Part shown: positions 1-11,579 of the stretch, piece after piece
Position numbering within the stretch: position 1 is the stretch's first letter
Layout: the number at the start of each line of letters is the position of its first letter
Origin: Pogonophryne albipinna
Taxonomy: Eukaryota; Chordata; Actinopteri; Perciformes; Artedidraconidae
Length of the DNA stretch: 64,000 nt
Direction: 5' to 3'
NCBI GenBank assembly: GCA_028583405.1
Contig: CM053256.1
Location: forward strand, 19,455,534 to 19,519,533
Position numbers and translations under genes: made by a program
The notes under the pieces: model-generated
Database searches by the model: none
The model's input: the letters and a program-made list of their open reading frames with translations, nothing else
Told to the model about the DNA's origin: nothing

Positions 1-376
1 CATTGGCCAATGATGTATAATAATGTTACATTCGTGTTGCAGAATAAAGGAAAGCCTCTATTTGTAGTGCGTTGTGTAGAATGTATATGGTCCATGTTGC
101 ACGAAAACATAATGGATACATGTAATTCCTTTAATGCAAGAGTTGATATTTTGTTTTTTAAATGACACCTGACTCAACAGTGCTGCTTGGTATTATTCCG
201 CCCCCCTGTGGGGACTTTGAGGAACTACATGTGTGTTTCAATTAGTTTCTTCCGAAGAGCTCTAGTTTCCGGTGGGACGAATTTCAGAGTGACACCAGGC
301 GAATGTCAATAAGCAAGGTTGGTGTTCGAGTCTTTTGATTTTCAGTGGTTTGTTATCATTAAACTATGGTGGCATG
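1..376. other. Unannotated flank before the piggyBac element
   Basis: AT-rich, apparently noncoding DNA. I see no splice-framed exon, no RNA gene and no clear repeat. It may be intergenic or intronic DNA upstream of echdc1, because the first coding exon of echdc1 begins one base after a splice acceptor and so needs a noncoding exon further upstream. Confidence 0.4.
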
Positions 377-455
377 TTAACCCTCCGGTATCATTCGATT
401 GGACTACGCAAATTAGTCATTCGAGACAAAAATGTCCACTGCAAAATGCTTTGAT

Positions 456-788
456 TCATCTTCCTATTATACACACATGCATTTCCAAACATTTGGACTA
501 CCTATGTTGCAAATGTATTATCTTTTCAATTTACACACGGCATCTATTGCACGTCTGTCCGTCCTGGGAGAGGGATCCCTCCTCTGTTGCTCTCCCAGAG
601 GTTTCTCCCATTTTTCCCTTTAAACTGTGGGTTTTCTCCGGAAGTTTTTCCTTGTACGATGTGAGGGTCTAAGGACAGAGGGTGTCGTATTGTCATACTG
701 ATATTCTGTACACACTGTGAAGACCACTGAGACAAATGTAACATTTGTGATATTGGGCTATATAAATAAACATTGATTGATTGATTGA
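456..788 (+). mobile_element. L2 LINE 3' tail (dead-on-arrival copy)
   Basis: This is a short 3' fragment of the same L2-type LINE seen at 45504-47647 and 54198-57343, here with its 3' end pointing right. It ends in the family tail GGCTATATAAATAAACATTG followed by GATT repeats. A 6-bp direct repeat TTTGAT flanks it (450-455 and 789-794). The opposite arm of the host palindrome (about 4970-4980) shows the uninterrupted site, so the insertion happened after the palindrome formed. It has no coding capacity. Confidence 0.85.
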
Positions 789-1774
789 TTTGATAAAAAC
801 ATTATATTAAAAGTTTTTTTTCACAACTTTTTTGGGTTCAATCTTTAAAGCAACTTCCGCCCTAATAGAAAATACCAAAAATGTAATCATTTTCAGGATA
901 TTAACCCTTTAAATGCCATTTTGAATACATGAAACCGCTGTTTTTTTTCATGATGAAAACAGAGAAAATGTGTTATTTTCCAAAAAATACATATCTGGGG
1001 ACTGGCTCTTTTTTTTTATAACAGTCTTGGATATGTCAAAGATTAGCAACAAAATAGATTTTTTTGTTTTTGCACAAAATCCGATTGAACAAAAAAGTTA
1101 CAAATTAGTCATTCGGGACAAAAATGTCCACTTCCAAAAACTGCTCTAAAAATTACAACAGAATAATATTTTTAAAAACTTTTTGGGGTTAAATCTTTCA
1201 ATCAACTTCAGTCCTGATCAAAAATACCAAATGTTAACTTATGTTCAGGATTTTAACCCTTGAACTGCCAGTTTGAAAACATGAATTTGCGTTTTCTATG
1301 AAAAACATGCACAAAAAGGCAGTTCTTTTCCATATAATGAATGTTGGGGGGGGTCGGCTTTTTTTTATCACAGTCTTGGATTTGTCAAAGATTAGCAACA
1401 ACATTGATTTTGGTGGATAATTAGTTTTTGCACAGAATCAGATTAAACAAAAAAGTCACACATTAGCCACTAGCGGACAAAAATGTCCCATCCACTCCGA
1501 TTATAACCACATATTTTGATCTCTCCGCCATACCGGTATAAAATCATGCATTTTGTAATGTCAGGGTTTTATATTGGAGGAAAATAGTTAAATTTGTCCT
1601 TTTTACTCTATATCACCAGATGTGACATTTTACCATTGAATTACATGCTTGTCATTTCTTGGTTTCTTTGCCTGTTGTATAATGGGGCCCTGCCAGCCAT
1701 TGGAATACATTTATGCAACTAATATGATGTAGGTGTGTTGGTATGGATGTGGAAGAGTGATATCAGCTGAGAAA

Positions 1775-1799
1775 TGTGTGTGTGTGTGTGTGTGTGTGT
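1775..1799. repeat. (TG)n microsatellite, short arm copy
   Basis: About 12 TG units in the left arm of the piggyBac palindrome. The matching locus in the right arm (3912-3989) is roughly three times longer. Confidence 0.9.
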
Positions 1800-2869
1800 C
1801 TGGATGTACAGTGTGTGTGCACAGAGACAACAATATACAGTAGATTTGGTTTACAGCAAGTCGCAGTTTTCGCCTCATATCTTTCTTTCTCTCTCTCTCT
1901 TTCTCTCACTCCCTCACTCCCAAACTCATACACACTCTTACATATTAAACCTCCTTATACCTTGTATGTGTGTGAGTGATTGTGTGTGAGAATGAGACGG
2001 GAGTAAGTGTGCTCTCATGGCGTTTTGTTTTTCATTTGTGCTGTTTCATGTGTCTTTGAGGTAAACAGATGTATGATCTTGACCCAGCTTGACCTCGATG
2101 TTTTGAATTGTTTGGAACTTCAAAGACATACACAGCCATACATATACTCCTTGAAGTAAATAAAAACACCTGGCTGCGAAGCCAAAGCTTCAAATATGTG
2201 TCGTTTGGCTGGATGGTCATTTCATTCCTGTGATACGCAACAAGCAGTAAGATGAAGAGGAGCTTCTCTGTGGGACAAGAGGTCTCATGCAGCCCGTAAC
2301 TTCAGCTGCAGGACTCATGCTCTGAAACAGAAACACCCTGAGAAGGAGAATCTGGTGTGGATCTGAACTGTGCTTGAAAGGAGTCAGCACAAGGATAAAA
2401 CACTTTTTTGCCAAATAGTTTGCCAAACAGTTCATTTATCAGATGGTGGCAGAGAAGAAGGAACAATTCTGCCCCGAATCCCACGTTGATACAGAGGAAT
2501 CGATGAGGTCCTTTGCTGAGGAGGTTGAGGAGCTGCAGAGGAACTGCTGAGGAACAACAAGATGGTGATGAGGTTGAGATGTATGAAGGACTACAAAACC
2601 TTTTGGATGAAAAAAGCCTGATGTTCACTAAAGTGCTTAGTGATCCCCTCCTCAATCACACCACAAAGGGGATGATAGCACCAGAGATTGCCACAGAAGT
2701 AACAAGAATATTCGTTGCACCGCCACGTGAAGCCATGCTTAGAGAAATGATCAGATGCTTGTGGTGGAGTCTGATCGTTCTTCGTCTGACCCTTCCCCTG
2801 AAAGTGGAGAGGACACAGAGGATCCCATCCCGTAGCTGCGCTACATTCCTCTGCACTATCCTATCCAAT

Positions 2870-3390
2870 GTTTGCTCAAACATCTGTGGCATCAACATCC
2901 CTCCACTTTGCCACCGAACGTCCCCCATGCAGGTGTGTCATGTCGACAATACTGCTGATGATCTCAGGGGTAAAGAATACATCAAAGAAGGATTCCATGT
3001 CATGAATTCTTATTTATGCCACTCGTAATGGCATAACGCGTGGGCCCTGAAACCAAACCTCTGGCAGCAGGAATGTAGCGCGACGTTTCCTCGTGAGAGG
3101 GAAACTAGATTTGAAAATGTTTGATGTCCACCCACTGCCACGATGGACACGATCCTCCGGATAGGTAGCGCAGCTACGGGATGGGATCCTCTGTGTCCTC
3201 TCCACTTTCAGGGGAAGGGTCGGACGAAGAAGGATCAGACTCCACTACAAACTCCACATCAGATTCTCCTTCTCATGTTTGGCAAAAAAGTGTTTTATCT
3301 TTGTGCTGACTCCTTTCAAGCACAGTTCAGATCCACACCAGATTCTCCTTCTCAGGGTGTTTCTGTTTCAGAGGATGAGTCCTGCAGCTG
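2870..3390 (-). pseudogene. Broken piggyBac transposase N-terminal region
   Basis: Read on the minus strand, several frames carry successive pieces of a piggyBac (DDE_Tnp_1_7 type) N-terminus. First comes an acidic Ser/Asp/Glu-rich stretch at about 3240-3165 (for example SSSDPSPESGEDTEDPIP). Next is a segment reading PAARGLVSGPTRYAIT at about 3095-3025. Then at about 3005-2880 comes MESFFDVFFTPEIISSIVDM followed by WRDVDATD. Stops and frameshifts separate the pieces, and the catalytic aspartate region is absent. The acidic part is present a second time in inverted orientation on the plus strand of the left arm (about 2760-2845). This is a relic rather than a functional gene. Confidence 0.7.
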
Positions 3391-3910
3391 AAGTTAGGGG
3401 CTGCATGAGCAGAGACCTCTTGTCCCACAGAGAAGCTCCTCTTCATCTTACTGCTTGTTGCGTATCACAGGAATGAAATGACCAGCCAGCCAAACTACAC
3501 ATATTTGAAGCTTTGGCTTTGCAGCCAGGTGTTTTTATTTACTTCAAGGAGTGTATGTATCGCTGTGTATGTCTGCTTGACATTATCAAAGGACTTTGAA
3601 GTTCAAACAATTCAAAACATCGAGGTCAAGCTGGGTCAAGATCATACATCTGTTTACCTCAAAGACACATGAAACAGCACAAATGAAAAACAAAACGCCA
3701 TGAGAGCACACTTACTCCTGTCACATTCTCACACACAATCACTCACACACACAAGGTATAAGAAGGTTTAATATGTAAGAGTGTGTATGAGTTTGGGAAT
3801 GAGGGAGTGAGAGAAAAAGAGAGAGAGAAAGAAAGATATGAGATGAAAACTGCGACTTGCTGTAAACCAAATCTACTGTATATTGTTGTCTCTGTACACA
3901 CACTGTACAT

Positions 3911-3911
<1 letters not shown>

Positions 3912-3989
<78 letters not shown>
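3912..3989. repeat. (CA)n microsatellite, long arm copy
   Basis: About 39 CA units in the right arm of the piggyBac palindrome, at the position that mirrors the (TG)n at 1775-1799. Confidence 0.9.
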
Positions 3990-3992
<3 letters not shown>

Positions 3993-5214
3993 TTCTCAGC
4001 TGATACCACTCTTCCACATCCATACCAACACACCTACATCATATTTGTTGCATAAATGTATTCCAATGGCTGGCAGGGCCCCATTATACAACAGGCAAAG
4101 AAACCAAGAAATGACAAGCATGTAATTCAATGGTAAAATGTCACATCTGGTTTTTACAGTAAAAAGGACAAATTTAACTATTTTCCTCCAATATAAAACC
4201 CTGACATTACAAAATGCATGATTTTATACCGGTATGGCGGAGAGATCAAAAATATGTGGTTATAATGGGAGTGGATGGGACATTTTTGTCCGCGAGTGGC
4301 TAATGTGTGAGTTTTTTGTTTAATCTGATTCTGTGCAAAAACTAATAATCAACCAAAATCAATGTTGTTGCTAATCTTTGACATATCCAAGACTGTGCTA
4401 AAAAAAAAAAAGCCGACCCCCCCAACATTTATCATATGGAAAATAACTGCCTTTTTGTGCATGTTTTTCATAGAAAACGCAAATTCATGTTTTCAAACTG
4501 GCAGTTCAAGGGTTAAAATCCTGAACATAATTTAACATTTGGTATTTTTGATCAGGACTGAAGTTGATTGAAAGATTTTTTTTTTTAAATATTAATCTGT
4601 TGTCATTTTAGAGCAGTTTTTGGAAGTGGACATTTTTGTCCCGAATGACTAATTTGTAACTTTTTTGTTCAATCTGATTTTGTGCAAAAACTAATAACGC
4701 AAAAAAATCCATTTTGTTGATAATCTTTGACATATCCAAGACTGTTACAAAAAAAAAAGAGCCAGTCCCCAGATATGTATTTTTTGGAAAATAACACATT
4801 TTCTCTGTTTTCATCATGAAAAAAAACAGCGGTTTCATGTATTCAAAATGGCATTTAAAGGGTTAAAATCCTGAAAATTATTACATTTTTGGTATTTTAT
4901 ATTAGGGCGGAAGTTGCTTTAAAAATTGAACCCAAAAAGGTTGTGAAAAAAACCTTTTAATATAATGTTTTTATCAAAGCATTTTGCAGTGGACATTTTT
5001 GTCTCGAATGACTAATTTGCGTAGTCGATTTGTTACACAGTGAATTAAAGACCGATTTCACAAATTGAAATTGGAATTCCAAAATAGATCGAGAAAATAG
5101 CCTTGTTACAAAAAAGCAGGCCATTTGCACCAACACAACCAAAGTTATTGCAAAATGAAAAGTGAAAAATGACCCATATGGACAAAAACGTCCACAGTGA
5201 TACCGGAGGGTTAA

Positions 5215-5696
5215 ATATATCTTACGAAATGAATTAGTTGTATCCGATTTTCGTTGGATGAGTAGGCTAGTGGTCTACACATTTAAGTTAGAAATGAATA
5301 CTTACACCTTGTAGTTCCCAAATAAAGTTTTGGTTACAAATGGTTTAGTTTGGATGTTAGACAGTTCATAGTGTCAGCAGTCAGAGGAGTGAGAGGACAC
5401 ACATTTTTATTGAATTTCAGTGTTTCTTCTATTTGATTCGGATATATAGTATTCAGCATGTTAAGAATTCTTATTACTTTTCAAATGCTTCTATATCAAT
5501 TCAGCATTTAATTCTTACACTGAACAGTAGGAAACTGCACTTTATATTTGATTTAAGTGCCAGTCAGTTTTATATAAATATTTGTATATACATTTTTTAT
5601 TTAATGTATAATTTTTTTCGAAGCTTCTATATCTTGTGACAAAAGGACTCCACATATTTAAACCCATATTTTGTACCATCTGCATTCTGCTTCAGG
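5215..5696 (+). other. Region immediately upstream of the first echdc1 coding exon
   Basis: AT-rich noncoding sequence that ends in a splice acceptor (TTCTGCTTCAG, AG at 5694-5695) directly before the echdc1 start codon. At least its 3' part is therefore intron. I could not identify the upstream noncoding exon or promoter of echdc1. Confidence 0.5.
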
Positions 5697-7958
5697 ATGG
5701 TTCTGTGTGCTGTGAGGCAGCATCTCCTGCGGGGCAGCCGTGGAGCCTGGGCCAGGTAAGGGAGTCTAGTCAGCATTGTTTATTACCACGCAGGTGATGG
5801 TAAACAGTGTCATAAATAAAGGAACATTAAATCTACCAAGCTGAGAAACATTAAGTCTAATAACCAAAATGCATTTCTCAGGCGCTTGGATTTGTGAAAT
5901 ATCAATCTATAAAAAAGTAATACATCTTTGATTCTGACTCCTGATTACAATGAGTCCAAATCTGAGCTGTTTCATTCTCAGGGTTACACGTTTGTTTGTG
6001 TGGCTCGTACCATGACCCTTCAGGCTGATGTACAAACCGGTACACTGAGGGAGTGTATTTTAAGTATTCATCAGTCACGAGCACCACAAGTATGATTTCC
6101 GTTAGGCAGTTTTGCATACCATTTCTTTATACTGCAATTACACATGCACGTTCAGTCTGATTTGAATGAATGTATCATTTAGCTTCAAGCACACATCTGA
6201 TCATGTAAAGAACAACATTTGCTCTCTTTTTATTCCCGTGTAAGTGATGGATCTACATATAGATGAACTGCAATTGACAGGATATAATTCAACTTTTTGA
6301 ATGTTGTTCCTATAAGGTTCCTGCAGAGACAGAGCAGGGGCTGTGTGTACTCCAGCGTCCATGGCTTCCAGCAGGAGGAGATCAGAGAGAAGCTGCAGGC
6401 CTTTCCTGGAGGCTCCATTGAGCTGCTCACACAGGAGTCTGGCCTCGCTGTGCTAACCATCAACTACCCCTCCCGCATGAACGCCTTCTCCGGTAACATG
6501 ACAGGGCATTAACACTTCCTCTCAGATTTACTAGTGCAGATTTGGATTAAACTCATTTGCACACAATCATAAACAAATGACATATCATCCCAGTTCAATA
6601 TTATCACCTTTTCTTCCTCCCAGGCAGTATGATGGTGGATCTGGAGGAGAGGGTGAGCCAGCTGGAGGGCTGGGCAGACGGTAAAGGCCTCATAGTTCAG
6701 GGTGCCTCAGGAACCTTCTGCTCTGGATCAGACCTCAACGCTGTGAGGGCCTTATCCAACTCACAGGTAGCCCAGCAACAACATGATTTAAAGCAGTGAC
6801 TTTAAATATTTTGCCTTACGAGTACCCTTTTTTCAAACCATTGATTGAACGGACAAAGTGACATATTTTATTAATCACATTCACATTATATACAAGACAA
6901 TTTATATATATTGTATATAATAAATATATACATGACAATTCAAGTATTAAATAACTGATAAGCTGTACAATTAACCCACATTTATCTTTGTACAATGAGC
7001 CATTTGGGTTAATGTTGACAATACTATTGAATTTGAATGATTCAGATATGATTTTTTTCTTTTATCTTTAGGAGTTTTTCGTACAAATACTTGCTGTGTC
7101 CGTTTATTGCTGCAATGTTTGCCTGTATCTCTGTACTTTTATCTTTATGTCTCATGGATGTACTGTAAACTACAGAATGTTTTTTTTCTTCCTTGTAGGA
7201 TGGGATGAAGATGTGTATGTTTATGCAGAATACTCTTACAAGACTACTCAGGTAAGGACTCTCTTTTTCTAATGTCTTGCAAAGGACAATGCTGACTAAA
7301 TCAGCAGCAACCAGTCTGAGCTTACAAGAGTTGGAGTTTAGCTGTTATGTAATGTCCACTTCAGTACATTTACAGAAGAATGTCCTCAGTGCAGGCTGCC
7401 TATGATCTCTGTTGCTCTGGTGGAGGGGAGAGCTCTGGGAGGGGGTGCAGAACTCACCACTGCCTGCGATTTCAGGTGAATACGTACATTTATATCAGCG
7501 TTCATCTAAACGCTGATAATAATCTAACGTGTGTCTGTCATCTCTCTCATAGGTTAATGGCACCTGGCAGTGTGATCCAGTTTGTACATAAACACATGGG
7601 CTTGGTCACCGGCTGGGGCGGTGCCGCTCGACTTGTCCGCATTGTGGGAAGCCAGAATGCACTGAAGCTGCTGGGAGGTGCTGTCAAAGTGGATCCAGAC
7701 CTGGCCTTGCAGATTGGACTGGCAGAGGAAGTCCTGCAGGGGGAGGGGACGGGCACCCCCCTGCAGCGGGCTGAGAACTGGCTCAGTGTCTACACAAAGG
7801 GTCCTGCCCCAGTGATCCAGGCTGTGAAGAAGGTGGTGCTGTCAGGGAGAGAGCTCCCCCTGTCTGAGGCTCTGAGGACAGAGAAGGACGTATTTGGGAC
7901 GGTGTGGGGGGGCCCAGCTAACATGCAGGCTCTGGCCAGTAAGTCCAAACACAGATGA
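5697..7958 (+). CDS. echdc1: Ethylmalonyl-CoA decarboxylase (six coding exons)
   Basis: A crotonase-fold enzyme that decarboxylates ethylmalonyl-CoA (and methylmalonyl-CoA) in the cytosol, a metabolite-proofreading step against carboxylation errors by acetyl-CoA carboxylase (family knowledge). Coding exons are 5697-5755, 6317-6492, 6624-6766, 7199-7251, 7395-7475 and 7553-7958. All junctions are GT/AG and the phases fit, giving 305 residues, close to the roughly 300 of human ECHDC1. Recognisable motifs include FPGGSIELL, LTINYPSRMNAFSG, the oxyanion-hole segments FCSGSDLNAV and ALGGGAELTTACDFR, VHKHMGLVTGWGGAARLV, SGRELPLSEAL and the C-terminal FGTVWGGPAN. The start ATG is one base after an acceptor, so the 5' UTR is spliced. 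The gene converges with rnf146, the same arrangement as in human. I am confident of the identity. Confidence 0.95.
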
Positions 7959-8064
7959 GAGACCGTCAGCTGCTCAGATCAGCCAAGATCTTCAACTGAG
8001 ACATTTGTGGAAAGCTCTTTATACATCTGAATTGTGTGGAAGAGAACTGTAACAGACTGACCTC

Positions 8065-8101
8065 AATAAACGACTCTGGAAATGTAGAGGCACAGAATAA
8101 A
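8065..8101 (+). terminator. echdc1 polyadenylation signals
   Basis: Two AATAAA hexamers, at 8065-8070 and 8096-8101, lie 106-143 bases after the echdc1 stop codon; another AATAAA-like motif follows near 8122. They imply a short 3' UTR. Confidence 0.75.
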
Positions 8102-8129
8102 GGGTGAAACTTCATCATTTCAATAAATC

Positions 8130-10110
8130 AGATCACTGCATCATACACTTATAATTAGAGATCCGTCATTATCACATACTTTAATGGTTGTGATGTATTT
8201 GATTTGTTTCTCTTAATGTGACAGTGTAACAACTCATCACAAGAGTAATTTGGTACTGGTAATTGTGGGGGAAACTTCTGAAGCAATTGGAGTCAGGACT
8301 CAGAGAGACACGAGGAGAGCTGGAGCTTTGATGGCAAACACTGATGGGTTATTTGGAGCTTCGGCCGGAGAATTCACACGACATGTCACGGGCCACGATC
8401 CGACCACACGGTTGAGATGCCACAATCAATTCTGAAGCACCCTCCTGTAGTTCCAGGTTTGAACTAGTTCAGAGTGTAATAATCAACATTCTTCAATAGA
8501 TAGACTAAACAGCTGCGGACACTAAAACACATTTGATATTGCTTATGGCTCGAGGTCATCTACACCCCGAGAAGGATGTGTTCCAGGTGTCCCACAACAA
8601 TAACTATCTCTCACCGAGAGTTGCCCGGTCATAAACGGGTAACAACAACAAAATGCTAGGGCAGCCTCTCCTTAAGGGAGATAACGGCTGCTCAAGGCTG
8701 GGCATCTGCGTCAGAGGGCGAAGGAAGACATGCAGGGCATATTATTCCCTGACAGTACTGATATTTGTTGGTAATATTGCAAACATCGTAGTATTTCCAG
8801 GTGTAAAAACTGAATTAACAGCATAAACAAAAACTCCATTGTTGTTGCTTAGGGGTTATATTTTCTCTTTACAATGAAATATTTGGCAAATCTAGTGTCA
8901 GGTGACCTTATAATGTTTTGGTTTCAGTAATACTCTTTATAATGATGCTGTATACAGATGTATTAAAGAGTGCTGTATGATTCCATGGGTTTTATATTTT
9001 CAGTATGGATGAAAGCAAGGACCTTAAAGATGGTTCCCAATCTTCCAAATCACTTCTGTGCCCATTAGACAAACACATGAACTCCAGGTCGCCTGAAAAT
9101 GTGATTACGGTGGTGATTAGATCATGGCAGGAAGACAGCATGCAGATACTGACAGGGTATAACAAGCATGAGGCAGCATCTGTCTGCAGGACTGAGAGTA
9201 ATGCTGCTTTCCTCTTTCCCTCGGGTTTGTAGGTTACTTCAGATTCCTCTGCAGTCACAGTGTGTCCTTGCTCATCCCAGCATTCTCATTCTTTCTATTC
9301 TACTGAAAAGCACGTGGGAAGACACTAGGCTTTTTTAGAGCGCAAGGCTGCAAAAAACGTTCACATGTGCATACTTTTTCTGTCTTCAATTTCTAGTTCA
9401 TTTCACATAAAAAAATGTGCCCGTACAGTGAAAGGTCAGAGCAGGACGATTCCTGGAGGATGCCAAGCCTTTATCTCCCCCCCCCTCCCCCAGAGGTCGT
9501 GTTTCCTGGCAGACACCCAGCTGAGGCTGATAGCTGCTGTGGTCTGAATACCGAACACCTACAAGGTGAGTGAGGGGAAAGTCACGAGTTGTATGATATA
9601 AAGAATAGCAATGATCTTCAATGACACAGAGGAGAGGCTGTGCTGCATTTGTGGACATCAGTGTCAGCATCTTTCTCCTTCTTACACCTGTTGGGATCTT
9701 CTATTTATAGCTAAGTAAGGAAACCACTGTCACTGTACCTCATTCTGCAATATGCAGTTTTTTTTATCCGTCTGTCTTTTAAATGTATGGTTTTATATAT
9801 TATGTTATAGGATTAATGCATATTAAATATCTCAGCTGTGCATGTAGTAGAAATAATAATAATCTTTTAACTCTGGAAAAAACTGGAGATGAAAAATAAG
9901 TAAAATGTTAGTGCACAATGAGCCCATTGATAGTCCTACTTATGTAACACTCAATACAATTCTATATTAAATATAAAATGACCAGAACGTATACTAATAA
10001 CCAGAGACATGAGCCCAAGATTGATCATTTTAGGATGATGAAATTACACAATTTATTCTTAAATTACAAATCATGTAACAAAAAAGGTTGCCAAGCGAAG
10101 ATACGGACAC
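8130..10110. other. Intergenic region between convergent echdc1 and rnf146
   Basis: No exon or RNA gene recognised. The part from about 8250 to 8760 is richer in G and C and looks like a remnant of a retroelement or LTR (a run of paired inverted motifs around GTTGCCCGGTCATAAACGGG), but I found no matching second copy or terminal repeats in this window. The rest is ordinary AT-rich spacer. Confidence 0.35.
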
Positions 10111-10114
10111 AAAC

Positions 10115-11579
10115 TTTATTCTTCAGAATGAAAAGGCTAAGACTGAGCTGATGATGTAAGCATGTAAGAAATATAAAAGTAACATACAACTTGAAATCTC
10201 TGCAGGATGGCCAATAGCATTAGCATGTTGTTGTTCTCTTACGGCCTCTGACATCGTACAGATTTACAACCATAGGAAACGCAAACAAAACGGACACAAA
10301 TGAAAAACATTTACTCAAACGCAAAAAAAAGAAGCAATTCTCATCATCTTGCAAACCAGTAGTGTTTAAATAACTCTCTCTTCAAACATGCACTAATCAC
10401 AAATCTTTAGAAAAACACCAATTGAGAATACTTTAGTCGGGACAATAAGACTATGAATGAGGCTGCAGAGGCCTCAACAGCTTTAAAAGGAGAACACTGA
10501 TACTTCACATTAAAATGCCAATTATTTAAACAAATTGGATATGTACTTCTATTATGCAAATGTCAAATGATCAAATCAAAGCAAAACCATCAGCAGGTAG
10601 TCCGATAATCCTGTGGGCTCCTGAATTAGCACATTTAGTGTGACATTTATATACCCAAAATGCATAACAGTAAAGTACTTCTTCCTTTCCTTTTTTTTTT
10701 ATCTGGAAAAGCAACCTCAAGATTTTCTTCCACAATGACATACTTTCCAAAGTTAGTTTACATTTCAGAATTGTTAAGGAAAGGCATTGATGATCAGTTA
10801 AATCTGAAGTAAGGGAGTTGTGTAGGGAACAAGTAATCAAGGATTTCATAATTTGCATGAGTGGTCAGATGACTTGAGCTCTAAGAAGCCCATGGGTGTG
10901 CTATGTTAGCTGAGAGAGTTAAAGTGAAGTTGATTAGAATGCGACTGTTCATGATAATGATAAAGACACAGTTCCATTTCCAGAGTAACTACCCCATTAT
11001 GCTTTCACCCTCGAATGTCACAGATCTGGCTAAGAATTCCCAGCAACCTTCTGGGTATTGGGATAATCCATTTCAACACAATATCTAGGATAGGCAAGTC
11101 AGGTTTAAGTTTTAGCCTCCACTTTTCTGGATTTTAAAATGAACACTGTATCTGCCTGCAACCAAATGGCCAAAAGTGACCCACCGTTGGTGTGTTACCT
11201 CACATCCTCACATCATGTGCTGGATAAAGACAGTTATGAGGTCCCGGCTCTTATCAACATGCTGTGTGCATCTGACTCATTACCAAGCTGTACCTCTTGT
11301 TTCTTTACTAAAACGTTAAATCCAACATTATTTATACTGGCTGGGTTTTTATTGACTGCCAAATCATACAGACATATCCGGAGCGTTGTGAGCCAAATAG
11401 AGGCACCAAATTCGATTGTTAAAATGTGGTTGTTTACCTAAAAACATAGGAGTATGTTAGGGCCTAATCTCTCTTTTACTGAACAATCTATCCACATCTG
11501 ATTCGTGACAGCATACAGCGAGGAATAAATTAATGAAATGGAACATGGCCATTTGGTGGTGATGGTATCATGGCGGACT
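10115..11579 (-). other. rnf146 3' untranslated region
   Basis: AT-rich sequence after the rnf146 stop codon on the minus strand. A minus-strand AATAAA (plus-strand TTTATT at 10115-10120) is a plausible polyadenylation signal and would give a 3' UTR of about 1.45 kb. The end is inferred from the hexamer only. Confidence 0.5.

Larger units (their letters stand above)
381..5210. mobile_element. Palindromic piggyBac-like element with TTAA target site
   Basis: The ends are inverted copies, CCCTCCGGTATCA at 381-393 and TGATACCGGAGGG at 5198-5210, each bordered by TTAA (377-380 and 5211-5214). This is the target-site and terminal CCC pattern of the piggyBac superfamily. Most of the interior is one large inverted repeat: roughly 400-2850 pairs with 3160-5030, and the unpaired centre is about 2850-3160. 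The left arm lacks about 170 bp present near the right end (about 5030-5197). The only coding remains are short broken pieces of a piggyBac transposase N-terminus near the centre, so the element is non-autonomous. The arms share internal motifs such as GGACATTTTTGTCC. It lies upstream of echdc1, perhaps in its first intron. Confidence 0.8.

Noticed and set aside
2513..3028. A 171-codon plus-strand frame at the piggyBac centre as a gene
   Set aside because: It crosses from one palindrome arm into the loop and mixes sense and antisense pieces of a broken transposase.
7380..7958. A single 192-codon frame spanning the last two echdc1 exons
   Set aside because: The first part is out of frame with the enzyme and runs through an intron. 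The spliced model with exons 7395-7475 and 7553-7958 restores the conserved protein.
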